Shown: positions 1 to 9,471, numbered from the stretch's first letter. The stretch is 12,953 nucleotides of DNA from Streptosporangiaceae bacterium (GCA_030040815.1 JASHSZ010000533.1:1-12953), one strand, 5' to 3'. Notes: generated from the sequence alone by a model not told the origin. Numbers and translations are program-made.

Positions 1-1980
<1,980 letters not shown>

Positions 1981-1981
1981 C

Positions 1982-3652
1982 TCAGTGCAGTCCTTCTGCG
2001 AACGGGCCGAGCGCGAGCGCCGGGAAGTAGGTCAGGCCGACGAGGATGAGGATCACGCCGATCACCATGCCGACAAACAGCGGCGTCCGGGTGTCGAGCG
2101 TGCCCGCGCTCGCGGGCACCGGCTGCTGTCTCGCCAGCGACCCGGCCAGGCCGAGCGCGAACAACTCTGGTGCGAACCGGCCGAGCAGCATCACGATGCC
2201 GCCCAGGGTCTGGTACCAGCCCAAGGACGTGCCGAGGCCGGCGAACGCGGAGCCGTTGTTATTAGCCATCGACGCGAACGCGTACACGATCTCGGTCAGC
2301 CCGTGCGGCCCCGGATTGAAGATCGCCGATTGGCCCTGATGGGTTCCGATGGACAATCCGGCGGCGGTCAGGATGACGACCGGCAGAGTGAGGAAGTACA
2401 GCGCCGCGTACTTCATCTCCACCGGCCGGATCTTCTTGCCGATGTACTCCGGTGTGCGGCCGACCATGAGGCCACCGACGAACACCGTCACGACGGCGAG
2501 GATGAGGATGCCGTACATGCCGGCCCCGATGCCGCCCGGCGCGATCTCGCCGAGCGCGATGTCGAACAGCGCGATACCGCCGCCAAACGGCGTCAGCGAA
2601 TCATGGAAGCAGTTGACTGCGCCGGTGGAGGTCACCGTCGTGGACGCCGCGAACAACGAGCAGCCGGACGTGCCGAACCTCGTTTCCACGCCTTCGGTGG
2701 CGCCGTGTGCGATCTGGGCCGCGGTGGCGCCGCCGACGCCGTAGTGCGCCTCGAAGAAGCTGATGCCGCCGATGGCCAGCAGCCAGATGCAGGCCATGAC
2801 CGCGACGAGCGCATAGCCCTGCCTGTTGTCCTTGACCATCTTGCCGAAGGCCCGCGGGGTCGCGAACGGGATCAGCAGCAGGATGAAGATCTCGAACCAG
2901 TTGGTGAACGGGTTCGGGTTCTCATACGGGTGCGCGGAGTTGGTGTTGAAGAACCCGCCGCCGTTGTTCCCCATGTCTTTGATGATCTCCATGGAGCCCA
3001 CCGGGCCGCCGGGGATCGTCTGGTGCGCGCCGGACAGCGTCGTGTACGTCTCGTACGGGTGGAAGTTCATGATCGACCCGCCGGCGATGAGGACCAGGCC
3101 GCCGACGATCGACAGCGGAATCAGCAGCCGGATCGACGCCCGGGTCACGTCCACCCAGAAGTTGCCGAGCTTGTCGGTGCGGGACCTGATGAAGCCGCGG
3201 ATCATCGCGATGGCGACCACGAGGCCGACCGCAGCAGACATGAATTGCTGCACGGTGAGCCCGGTCATCTGAACGACGTAGCCCATCGTCGACTCGCCGG
3301 CGTAGTTCTGCCAGTTCGTGTTCGTCACGAACGACGCCGCCGTGTTCCACGCGGTGGCCGGCGGAACCGCTGTCATCCCCTCGGACAGCAGGATGTGATC
3401 CTGCAACCGCTCCAGCCCGTAGAGGAACAGCACGCTGACCGCGGAGAAGGCCAGGATGCTGCGGACGTAGATGCTCCACTTCTGGTCGGCCCTACGGTCG
3501 ATGCCCATGAGCCGGTAGAGGAAGCGCTCGACGCGCCAGTCCTTGTCAGACGTGAAGATGTGCGCCAGGTAGTTGCCGAGTGGCACGTAGCACACGGCGA
3601 GAGCGGCGACGAGCAGGCCCGCCTGGAGCCAGCCAGCGAGTGCGGAGTTCAT
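1982..3652 (-). CDS. kdpA: Potassium-transporting ATPase subunit A (K+-binding channel-like subunit)
   Basis: KdpA is the membrane subunit that selects and conducts K+ in KdpFABC and belongs to the superfamily of K+ transporters. The 556-residue length is normal. Four pore-loop segments can be read: [11 protein letters not shown] (about 110-120), [20 protein letters not shown] (about 227-246), [12 protein letters not shown] (about 341-352) and [10 protein letters not shown] (about 463-472), between about ten hydrophobic helices. I chose the ATG at 3652 because GGAGG lies 7 nt upstream; the in-frame GTG at 3658 would sit only 1 nt from that GGAGG and is less likely. The stop at 1982-1984 is 1 bp from the kdpB start. 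The gene follows kdpF after about 50 bp in the same operon. No lesions were seen. Confidence 0.98.
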   Translation of the reverse strand: MNSALAGWLQAGLLVAALAVCYVPLGNYLAHIFTSDKDWRVERFLYRLMGIDRRADQKWSIYVRSILAFSAVSVLFLYGLERLQDHILLSEGMTAVPPATAWNTAASFVTNTNWQNYAGESTMGYVVQMTGLTVQQFMSAAVGLVVAIAMIRGFIRSRTDKLGNFWVDVTRASIRLLIPLSIVGGLVLIAGGSIMNFHPYETYTTLSGAHQTIPGGPVGSMEIIKDMGNNGGGFFNTNSAHPYENPNPFTNWFEIFILLLIPFATPRAFGKMVKDNRQGYALVAVMACIWLLAIGGISFFEAHYGVGGATAAQIAHGATEGVETRFGTSGCSLFAASTTVTSTGAVNCFHDSLTPFGGGIALFDIALGEIAPGGIGAGMYGILILAVVTVFVGGLMVGRTPEYIGKKIRPVEMKYAALYFLTLPVVILTAAGLSIGTHQGQSAIFNPGPHGLTEIVYAFASMANNNGSAFAGLGTSLGWYQTLGGIVMLLGRFAPELFALGLAGSLARQQPVPASAGTLDTRTPLFVGMVIGVILILVGLTYFPALALGPFAEGLH

Positions 3653-3704
3653 CTGCACGCCTCCGTCACAGCGTTAACTCGCGCGCCTCCGGCACGACAC
3701 ATCA

Positions 3705-3794
3705 TCAGAACCTCTCAGGCAGTACGAGCGCGACGAACAGATACACGGTCAGCACGAAGCCGCCGATCAGACCGATCCAGTTCTCAGCGCTCAA
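3705..3794 (-). CDS. kdpF: KdpF, small stabilising subunit of the K+ ATPase (TTG start)
   Basis: This 29-residue single-helix peptide begins (M)SAENWIGLIGGF and ends VALVLPERF. The S-A-E-N start, one hydrophobic helix and terminal P-E-R/K-F are what I recall of actinobacterial KdpF; the peptide packs against KdpA/KdpB and stabilises the complex in E. coli. It is too short for normal gene callers. The start is a TTG at 3794, with AAGGGGG ending 9 nt upstream. The TTG lies inside the end of the preceding 29-codon gene (11-bp overlap including that gene's stop), implying coupled translation. It is directly upstream of kdpA, its expected place. The main uncertainty is the exact start codon. Confidence 0.87.
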   Translation of the reverse strand: MSAENWIGLIGGFVLTVYLFVALVLPERF

Positions 3795-3873
3795 AGCGCT
3801 CGACCCCCTTGAGAATGAGCCAGAGCACGCCGAAGACCACGATCGTCAGGGCGATGTAGAACAGGTCTTCCAT
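3784..3873 (-). CDS. 29-residue membrane peptide heading the kdp operon (function unknown)
   Basis: The frame starts at ATG 3873 with GGAGG 6 nt upstream, a textbook ribosome site. It encodes 29 residues: an acidic start (MEDLFYI), one hydrophobic helix (about 4-21, including TIVVFGVLWLIL) and a basic/acidic tail (KGVERFER). It is the first gene of the operon, and its stop overlaps the TTG start of kdpF. I have seen short single-helix frames ahead of kdpF in other actinobacterial kdp operons, but I know of no assigned function. Position and coupling suggest either a second small Kdp accessory peptide or a translational feeder for kdpF. The strong ribosome site, overlap and amphipathic layout argue for a real gene; its small size is the main doubt. 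Confidence 0.72.
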   Translation of the reverse strand: MEDLFYIALTIVVFGVLWLILKGVERFER

Positions 3874-3914
3874 CCCGGTCCTCCAGCGGACGCCTAGGGA
3901 TTACCGATGTGCTG

Positions 3915-3961
3915 GCCGGGGGGAGAAACCCCGGCGCTCGCGGTTCACCCATCAAACCGCG
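3915..3961 (-). promoter_or_regulatory. Two tandem hairpins in the kdp mRNA leader
   Basis: Read in the kdp direction, a perfect 7-bp stem (CGCGGTT / AACCGCG, 9-nt loop, 3939-3961) is followed 3 nt later by another perfect 7-bp stem (GCCGGGG / CCCCGGC, 7-nt loop, 3915-3935). The second ends 41 nt before the first start codon of the operon. A shorter GGACC/GGTCC hairpin lies upstream near 3990-4004. No U-tract follows, so these are not canonical terminators. They could form a regulatory leader, an attenuator or protein-binding sites. I could not identify a KdpE operator or a convincing -35/-10 in this leader. Confidence 0.45.
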
Positions 3962-4017
3962 CTGAACAGGCAAAACAGACAGCCCAAACGGGACCCATGC
4001 GGTCCTGAGCGCTTTCT

Positions 4018-4107
4018 TAACAGAACCCATGCGCGAACGGGCTCGCCGCGGACGGCGGCGCACGTGTGTACGGCAGCCGCCCGCGGCGAGCCCGTTCCCT
4101 TCTGTTA
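4018..4107 (-). terminator. Large inverted repeat, probable terminator after the aminotransferase gene
   Basis: A perfect 17-bp inverted repeat (4035-4051 with 4081-4097; arm GAACGGGCTCGCCGCGG) is flanked by a second 8-bp pair (TAACAGAA 4018-4025 with TTCTGTTA 4100-4107). Asymmetric internal loops of 9 and 2 nt separate the two pairs. A third small stem (GCGGC 4055-4059 / GCCGC 4076-4080) lies in the apex. It starts 12 nt past the aminotransferase stop and ahead of the kdp leader, the right place to stop readthrough into kdp. There is no U-tract, which is common in actinomycetes. A miniature inverted-repeat element is the alternative. Confidence 0.65.
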
Positions 4108-4119
4108 GGGGTCTTTAAA

Positions 4120-5481
4120 CTAGGCCGCAAGGTCGGTCAGCATGTTGCCGAACCGGGTGAGTGCGCTGCTGATCCACGGCAGCGCGACCGGATCGGATGC
4201 AGCCAGGGCGGCTTCCCGCTGCTCTCGGGTGTCCCCGTAGAGCAGGCCGGTGGCGAGGCGCAGGCGGAGCGACGACGCGCTCTCGCCGAACGCGCTGCCC
4301 GGCAGGGTGCCCGCGCCGTACCGGTGCAAAAGCAGTGCCGCCAGGTCCGCACCAGTGCTGACGCCGAATCTGGCGGCGAGGCGGTCCCGCAGCGGTTCGA
4401 AGTCGGGATACAGGTAGAACGCGGCCTGCGGAGCCGCCAGGTCCAGGCCGGCGGCCAGGCACAGCCGGGCCGCCTCCTGACAGACCGCCGCGTGCAGCGC
4501 CCGGCTGCGGTCGACCCGGTCAGCGAGCTCGGCGGGCTCGGTCAGCGCAACCGCTGCGGCGTGCTGCACCGGGCCGGCCGGGGCGGACCAGATCTCGCTG
4601 GCGATGCCGAGCAGCCGGTCCCGCAGTGCGGCTCCGGTGGCACCGTCCGGCATCCTCGCGACGCCGATCCGCCAGCCGCCCACGGAGAGGTTCTTGCTCA
4701 ACGCGGTGGTGACCACGGTCCGGTGGGGTGCGACCTGCGCGGGGCTGAGAAACGGGGCGTCCGGGTCGTGGACAAGGTCCCGATAGATCTCATCGCTGAT
4801 GATGATGAGATCGTGCCGCTCGGCGACGGCACACAGCTCGCGGACGGCGTGCGGGGAGGCGAGCCTGCCCGTTGGGTTGTCCGGGAGGGTAACGAGCACG
4901 GCCCCGATTCGCCGTCCGTTCGCCCAGCTCGCCCGGACGGCGGCGTGCAACCCGGCCGGATCGCAGATGCCGCCCTCACCGGGCACGGTCGGCACGAAGT
5001 GGGGGCGCGCGCCGACGAGGGTCGCCTGGGCGGCGTAGCTCACCCAGCTCGGCCGCGGCACCGCGATGTCGGCACCGAGCGCAAGCAGCGTGCCGAACAG
5101 CAGCGCCTTGCTGCCGGGGCCGGCCACGACGGCGGCCGGGCTCGTGGGCAGCGACCGGCGGGTCCAGTAACCGGCCGCGGCGGCGCGCAGTTCGGCGGCA
5201 CCCGCCACCGGGCCATATTCGCCGTGGTCCGCCGTGTCGGCGAGCTCGGCGGTGAGCCGCGGGTGTACCGGCAGCCCGGACTCGCCGAACGCCAGCGGGA
5301 GCACGGGCTCGCCGCGGCTGCGACGGCTAGCCAGCGCCTCGTTGGCGGCCAGCGTGGCGGAAACTGGCACGCCGCGGCGCGCGGAGGCGAGGGGTGGGGG
5401 CAGTCCGGGGGAGAACGCTCCGGGGGGCGGCGGGAGGATAACGGTCGTCTCGGTCGGGCTCACTGAGCCGGCCCAGGGCAT
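4120..5481 (-). CDS. Class I/II fold PLP-dependent aminotransferase
   Basis: This cytoplasmic enzyme of 453 residues should transfer an amino group between an amino acid and a 2-oxo acid. Fold-type I landmarks are all present: the substrate-side GES glycine near 66, the PLP-binding Asn202 in DNPTG, Asp230 in ISDEIYRD (pyridine nitrogen), Schiff-base Lys263 in LSKNLSVGGWR, Arg271, and the substrate-carboxylate Arg in RLRLATG (about 406-409). The first ~40 residues are Pro/Gly-rich and longer than usual. I chose ATG 5481 because AGGAG sits 7 nt upstream; the frame also opens at 5520, but without such a site. It diverges from a LysR-type gene 147 bp away, the classic regulator-target layout, and dapE follows that regulator. 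N-succinyl-diaminopimelate transaminase (DapC) is one possible activity, but the sequence alone does not decide it. Confidence 0.9.
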   Translation of the reverse strand: MPWAGSVSPTETTVILPPPPGAFSPGLPPPLASARRGVPVSATLAANEALASRRSRGEPVLPLAFGESGLPVHPRLTAELADTADHGEYGPVAGAAELRAAAAGYWTRRSLPTSPAAVVAGPGSKALLFGTLLALGADIAVPRPSWVSYAAQATLVGARPHFVPTVPGEGGICDPAGLHAAVRASWANGRRIGAVLVTLPDNPTGRLASPHAVRELCAVAERHDLIIISDEIYRDLVHDPDAPFLSPAQVAPHRTVVTTALSKNLSVGGWRIGVARMPDGATGAALRDRLLGIASEIWSAPAGPVQHAAAVALTEPAELADRVDRSRALHAAVCQEAARLCLAAGLDLAAPQAAFYLYPDFEPLRDRLAARFGVSTGADLAALLLHRYGAGTLPGSAFGESASSLRLRLATGLLYGDTREQREAALAASDPVALPWISSALTRFGNMLTDLAA

Positions 5482-5603
5482 GGCAAAACTCCTCGCTGCG
5501 GGGTAAAGCGGGTGGTACATCGGAGAGGGTACCCGCGCTACGTCGCTGACCAGCGCGTTCGGAGCCGAGCATCAGTAACAGCCGCTCATGTCTGAGGCTG
5601 AGG

Positions 5604-5621
5604 TTAAGAATCGCTTAAACT
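5604..5621 (+). promoter_or_regulatory. LysR-type T-N11-A box overlapping a leaderless promoter
   Basis: TTAAG (5604-5608) and CTTAA (5614-5618) form a perfect palindrome with a 5-nt centre, giving the T-N11-A pattern of LysR-type binding sites. TAAACT (5616-5621) fits the actinobacterial -10 consensus TANNNT and ends 7 nt before the ATG at 5629. No ribosome site precedes that ATG, so the regulator mRNA is probably leaderless. The box overlaps the -10, which suggests negative autoregulation, while it lies about 120 bp upstream of the divergent aminotransferase start, a position compatible with activation. Confidence 0.6.
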
Positions 5622-5628
5622 AATCACC

Positions 5629-6543
5629 ATGCTGGACGTGCACAGGCTCCGGGTGCTGCTCGAGTTCGCGGGGCGCGGCACGATCACCGCGACCGCGGCC
5701 GCGCTCGGTTACACGCCATCAGCGGTCTCCCAGCAGCTGGCCGCGCTGGAGCGGGAAACGGGTGCGGCGCTGCTCGACCGGACCGCGCGGACGGCCGAGC
5801 TCACCGAGGCGGGTCAGCGGCTGGCTGCGCACGCTGCCGAGATCCTCGCCCGGATCGAGGCGGCCGAGGCCGACCTCGCTTCGCCGGAACCGGTCGGCCG
5901 GGTGACGATCTCCGCGTTCCCGACTGCGGCCGTCGCCTTCGCGCCGACGCTGACCCGCACGGTACGCGCGCATCCGGGACTGAGCCTGCTGCTGCGCCAG
6001 ACGGTTGGCGGCGACGTGCTTCAGCTAATCCGCGCGGGCCAGGTGGACGTCGGGATCGTGGACGACTGGACCGGCATGCTGATGGCTGGCCAGCCGGGGC
6101 TGCGGCTGTACCCGCTCCTCACGGACTCGCTCGCGCTGGTGCTGCCCCGTGGCCACTGGGCCGCCGACGAGCGGGCGCCGGTCTCGCTGTTCCGGCTGCG
6201 GGACGAGCAGTGGCTCGCGACCCCGGCGGGCGAGGCGTCGCGGCGCGCGATGGATCAGGTGCTCGCGGCGGCTGGCGGAGTGGCCGAGGCACCATCGCAG
6301 TTCGACGGGCTTGCCACGATCCTCAGCCTGGTGGCGCGCGGCATCGGGGTCGCCATCCTGCCGCGGCTCACGCTGGCCGGCGGCGACACCAGGGTAGTGG
6401 TGCGAGACCTGCCCGGCGAGAGCCCGGCCAGGGACCTGTACGCGGTAGCCAGGGTGTCGTCGGCGGGCAGGCCCGCGGTCACGGTGATCACCCAGGCGCT
6501 GACGGCGGCGGCGCGCAGTCTGTCCGGCGGGCGCCGGAGCTAA
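5629..6543 (+). CDS. LysR-family transcriptional regulator
   Basis: This 304-residue DNA-binding regulator has the normal length for the family. The winged helix-turn-helix covers about residues 1-60, with the recognition region ATAAALGYTPSAVSQQLAAL near 21-40 and the conserved follow-on RTARTAELTEAGQRL. A linker helix runs to about 87. The remainder is the periplasmic-binding-protein-like effector domain, starting GRVTISAFPTAA near 92 and containing the QVDVGIVDDW segment. The effector is unknown. It diverges from the aminotransferase gene and is followed after 9 bp by dapE, so it probably controls one or both and itself. The promoter looks leaderless (ATG with no ribosome site, -10 immediately upstream). 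Confidence 0.95.
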   Translation: MLDVHRLRVLLEFAGRGTITATAAALGYTPSAVSQQLAALERETGAALLDRTARTAELTEAGQRLAAHAAEILARIEAAEADLASPEPVGRVTISAFPTAAVAFAPTLTRTVRAHPGLSLLLRQTVGGDVLQLIRAGQVDVGIVDDWTGMLMAGQPGLRLYPLLTDSLALVLPRGHWAADERAPVSLFRLRDEQWLATPAGEASRRAMDQVLAAAGGVAEAPSQFDGLATILSLVARGIGVAILPRLTLAGGDTRVVVRDLPGESPARDLYAVARVSSAGRPAVTVITQALTAAARSLSGGRRS

Positions 6544-6552
6544 GCTGCCGCG

Positions 6553-7614
6553 GTGGACCTCGATCTGTCTTCTTCGGGCGCGGAGCTGACCGCGCAGCTT
6601 GTCGACATTCCCTCGGTGAGCGGGAGCGAGGGGCCGCTCGCAGCCGCCGTCGAGCGCGCGCTAGCGGTGCTGCCGCACCTGGCGGTGCAGCGCGACGGGA
6701 ATGCCATTGTGGCGCGGACGGAGTTCGGGCGGTCCGAGCGCGTCCTGCTGGCCGGGCACCTAGACACCGTTCCGGTGCACGGAAACCTGCCGTCCCGGCT
6801 TGACGACGGGCTGCTCTACGGCTGCGGCAGTTGTGACATGAAGGCGGGCGTGGCCGTTCAGTTGCGGCTCGCGGCGCAGCTGACCAGGGCGGCGCGGGAC
6901 GTGACGTACGTCTTCTACGACTGCGAGGAGGTTGAGGCGGAGCGCAACGGCCTGCTGCGGCTCAGCCGGTCGAGCCCGGAGTTGCTGACAGCCGACTTCG
7001 CGGTGCTGCTCGAGCCGACCGGCACGGTGGTGGAGGGCGGCTGCCAGGGCACGCTGCAAGCCGACGTGATCGCGCGCGGAGAACGGGCGCACAGCGCCCG
7101 GTCGTGGCTCGGCCGTAACGCCATCCACGCCGCCGGCGGCGTCCTGGATGTGCTGCGTTCGTACCAGCCGCGGCAGCCAGAGGTTGACGGGCTGGCGTAT
7201 CACGAGGGCCTCAACGCGGTCGGCATCAGCGGCGGCGTCGCCGGGAACGTCATCCCGGATGAGTGCGTGGTGAGCGTGAACTACCGGTTCGCCCCGGATC
7301 GGTCGGCCGATCAGGCGGCCGCGCACGTGCGGGAGGTCTTTGCGGGCTTCGAGGTCCAGGTGACAGACGTGGCCAGCGGTGCCCGCCCCGGTCTGTCCAA
7401 GCCGGCGGCGGCGTCGTTCGTGACGGCGGTCGGCGGGCAACCGCGGGCCAAGCTCGGCTGGACCGATGTGGCCAGGTTCGACGCTCTCGGAGTCCCGGCG
7501 GTCAACTTCGGGCCGGGCGATCCGCAGCTTGCGCACACGCAGGACGAGCACGTGGCACTGGCGCAGATCGAGCGGTGCGAGCAGGCCATGCTCGACTGGC
7601 TGCTGCTGGACTGA
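6553..7614 (+). CDS. dapE: Succinyl-diaminopimelate desuccinylase
   Basis: DapE is a cytoplasmic di-zinc M20 peptidase-family enzyme that hydrolyses N-succinyl-LL-diaminopimelate to LL-DAP and succinate, supplying lysine and peptidoglycan DAP. The 353-residue protein resembles the M. tuberculosis DapE from end to end, as I recall that sequence. Metal and catalytic residues can be placed: His69 and Asp71 in [16 protein letters not shown], Asp95 in [10 protein letters not shown], Glu125/Glu126 in YDCEE, Glu154 in LLEPTG and His328 in LAHTQDEHV. The dimerisation lid carries [10 protein letters not shown] and [11 protein letters not shown]. The start is GTG 6553, 9 bp after the LysR stop, with a weak CGGAG inside lysR about 13 nt upstream, so it is probably co-transcribed. 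A strong hairpin ends the unit. Confidence 0.94.
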   Translation: MDLDLSSSGAELTAQLVDIPSVSGSEGPLAAAVERALAVLPHLAVQRDGNAIVARTEFGRSERVLLAGHLDTVPVHGNLPSRLDDGLLYGCGSCDMKAGVAVQLRLAAQLTRAARDVTYVFYDCEEVEAERNGLLRLSRSSPELLTADFAVLLEPTGTVVEGGCQGTLQADVIARGERAHSARSWLGRNAIHAAGGVLDVLRSYQPRQPEVDGLAYHEGLNAVGISGGVAGNVIPDECVVSVNYRFAPDRSADQAAAHVREVFAGFEVQVTDVASGARPGLSKPAAASFVTAVGGQPRAKLGWTDVARFDALGVPAVNFGPGDPQLAHTQDEHVALAQIERCEQAMLDWLLLD

Positions 7615-7632
7615 GCACGGGAGCGGAGCGGG

Positions 7633-7669
7633 CGACGGCGGGGACGCCCGGAATGCGTCCCCGCCGTCG
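7633..7669. terminator. Bidirectional terminator between dapE and the convergent protease gene
   Basis: A perfect 15-bp stem (7633-7647 with 7655-7669; arm CGACGGCGGGGACGC) closes a 7-nt loop. It begins 18 nt after the dapE stop and ends 17 nt before the stop of the opposing gene, so it can terminate both transcripts. No T-tract follows on either side, as is usual for high-GC actinomycete hairpins. Confidence 0.88.
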
Positions 7670-7686
7670 GCTTGATGCGCCCAGCA

Positions 7687-9471
7687 CTACTGCGGTGGGG
7701 CGGCAGCCACGGTGAGCGTTTGGTTCATCGTCTGGTTAGACGGCGTGACCCAGGTGATCGAGACCCGGGTCCCGCTGCGCACGCCCTGCAGGATGCCGGT
7801 CAGCGAGGCGGGGGAGGAGACCTTCTTGCCCGCCAGGCTGGTGATCACGTCGCCGGCAGTCATGCCGGCCCCGGACGCCGGGCCGCCGCAGATCGTGCCG
7901 AGCACCAGTGTTCCGGAGGAAACCGGCGCGATGCTGGCTGGTAGGCCGGGAAGGCTGGTGCCGCTCTGTACGCAGCCGAACTGCGGGACGGTGCCGCTCT
8001 GGCCACCCTGCTGCTGCTCCGCCTGCTCCTGCTGCTGCAGCTGGGCCTGCGGGCTGGTCTGCGTGCTCTGCTCGTCGCCGCTTGTGCCGGCCACGAGCAC
8101 GCCCACAAAGCCCGTCGGCCCGATCTGCACCTGTGAGCTGGACTTTCCGTCGATGATCTCGTCGGCGATGGCGACGGCCCGGTTGATCGGGATGGCGAAC
8201 CCGGCGTTCTGTGTGTTGGCCAAGCTACCGGTGCTCGCCGCGGTGTCCATGCCGATCACCTTGCCGGCCGTGCTGGAGAGCGGGCCACCCGAGTCACCCT
8301 GGATGATGTCCGCGTTCGTCTGCAGCATGTCGGTGAGCCGCTCGGGCGCCGTGCCGCTGCCCTCATCGCTCGCGGTGATGCTCTGGTCGAGGCCGGTGAT
8401 GGTGCCGGTGACCGTCTGGATGTTCCCGGTTCCGTTGGCGTTGCCCATCGCGACCACGTCATCGCCCAGCTTGACCTTCGACGAGTTGCCCAGGGGCACC
8501 GTCCTGAAGTTGAGGTTGGGTGCCCCCTCGATCTGGATGACCGCGATGTCGGAGGTCTTGTCGTAGCCGAGCCACTTGGCCGGGTACTTCTGGCTGGTCG
8601 CGACGACGGTCGCGGTCAGACCGGTCGTGTCGTCGATCACGTGGTTGTTGGTCAGCACGAGACCGGACTTGCTGATGATCATTCCAGTCCCGGCGGCCCC
8701 CACGTCGCTGCCCTGGTACGACAGGCTGCTGTCGATGACGACGAGGCCGGGCAGCACGGCGTTCTTCACCTTCTGCACCGTCGCGGCGCTGATGCTGGTG
8801 GTCGAATTGCCGTTGTTCGACCCGTTGCCCAGACCAGGGAGGTTGAAGTTGCCGTTGTTGTTGCTGTTACCCGATCCCGACGACGCGCCGGGCTGGCTGC
8901 TGCCGCTGTCGACGAACGAAACCACGAGCCCGCCCGCGGTCGCTGCCAGCGCCGCGACCGCCAGGTAAGTGATCACGGTGGCAGCGCCGCGGCGCTTGCG
9001 CGGCGGCCTGCCGTATCCAGGAGGCATGCCGTAGCCGCCACCGCCGTAGCCGCCACCGCCGTAGCCGCCACCGCCGTAGCCGCCAGCGGGCGGCTGGCCG
9101 TAGCCCTGATAGCCGTAGCCGCCGGGCGGCTGGCTGTAGCCGCCACCGGGCTGGCCATAGCCGGGCGGGGTGGCACCGCCCGGTGCACTGGAGCGGAGAT
9201 CCTGGCCGATCGCCGTGTAGCCGGGCCCGGCTTGCCCACCGGCTTGGTCAGCCCCTGGGACGCCGATGGGCTGGGTAAATGCCGCAGACTGATCCGGCGC
9301 GGCGGGAGGCTGAGGCGGTGCCGCGCCAGGCGCAGCCGGATGCTCGGCGTCGGCGGGCTGCCCTTCGGCGACCCCCTGCGGCCCCACCGGGTCGGTCGGC
9401 CCGGACTGGTCAGCTGACGCAGTCCACGGCTCCCAGAACCCGGGCTGGCCGCCGCCGTTCTCCACGTCCAT
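7687..9471 (-). CDS. Membrane-anchored trypsin-like serine protease with PDZ domain (HtrA/PepD-like)
   Basis: This 594-residue protein has a cytoplasmic Pro/Gly/Tyr/Gln-rich N-terminal region (1-155), a basic stop RPPRKRR (155-161) and one transmembrane helix (about 163-186), placing the rest outside. A Ser/Asn/Gly linker (188-225) leads to a trypsin-fold domain (about 228-445) with the triad His277 (LTNNHVID), Asp308 (TSDIAV) and Ser394 (GDSGGPL). A C-terminal PDZ domain (about 451-590) follows, containing a Gln-rich insert (about 468-495) and two cysteines (500, 528) that could form a disulphide. HtrA-type proteases act in envelope protein quality control. The start is ATG 9471 with GAGGG 7 nt upstream. 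Actinobacterial PepD/HtrA relatives share this layout. It converges on dapE and is probably transcribed alone; the substrate is unknown. Confidence 0.93.
   Translation of the reverse strand: MDVENGGGQPGFWEPWTASADQSGPTDPVGPQGVAEGQPADAEHPAAPGAAPPQPPAAPDQSAAFTQPIGVPGADQAGGQAGPGYTAIGQDLRSSAPGGATPPGYGQPGGGYSQPPGGYGYQGYGQPPAGGYGGGGYGGGGYGGGGYGMPPGYGRPPRKRRGAATVITYLAVAALAATAGGLVVSFVDSGSSQPGASSGSGNSNNNGNFNLPGLGNGSNNGNSTTSISAATVQKVKNAVLPGLVVIDSSLSYQGSDVGAAGTGMIISKSGLVLTNNHVIDDTTGLTATVVATSQKYPAKWLGYDKTSDIAVIQIEGAPNLNFRTVPLGNSSKVKLGDDVVAMGNANGTGNIQTVTGTITGLDQSITASDEGSGTAPERLTDMLQTNADIIQGDSGGPLSSTAGKVIGMDTAASTGSLANTQNAGFAIPINRAVAIADEIIDGKSSSQVQIGPTGFVGVLVAGTSGDEQSTQTSPQAQLQQQEQAEQQQGGQSGTVPQFGCVQSGTSLPGLPASIAPVSSGTLVLGTICGGPASGAGMTAGDVITSLAGKKVSSPASLTGILQGVRSGTRVSITWVTPSNQTMNQTLTVAAAPPQ
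9031..9085 (-). repeat. 15-bp tandem repeat encoding GGYGG units in the protease N-terminus
   Basis: Three perfect copies of GTAGCCGCCACCGCC (plus-strand reading) occupy 9031-9075, followed by a 10-bp partial copy to 9085. They encode the GGYGG repeat at about residues 130-147 of the cytoplasmic tail. The unit is a multiple of three, so slippage would change tail length without breaking the frame. Confidence 0.9.

Noticed and set aside
3874..4017. c-di-AMP (ydaO-type) riboswitch upstream of kdp
   Set aside because: GGGTGAACC and GGGCTGTC look like fragments of the motif and the gene context fits, but the conserved blocks are in the wrong order and the terminal CCGGAGGC-like block and pseudoknot partners cannot be placed. 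A covariance-model search would settle it.
4066..5466. 466-codon plus-strand open frame opposite the aminotransferase gene
   Set aside because: Composition is Gly/Arg-rich without any domain, and the minus strand carries all the PLP-enzyme motifs.
6210..6803. Plus-strand frame overlapping the lysR-dapE junction
   Set aside because: It overlaps two well-supported genes in a different frame and shows only GC-rich low-complexity sequence.
8641..9417. Repetitive plus-strand frame with Ala/Val/Thr repeats
   Set aside because: The repeats are the out-of-frame reading of the GGYGG-coding tandem repeat in the protease gene.
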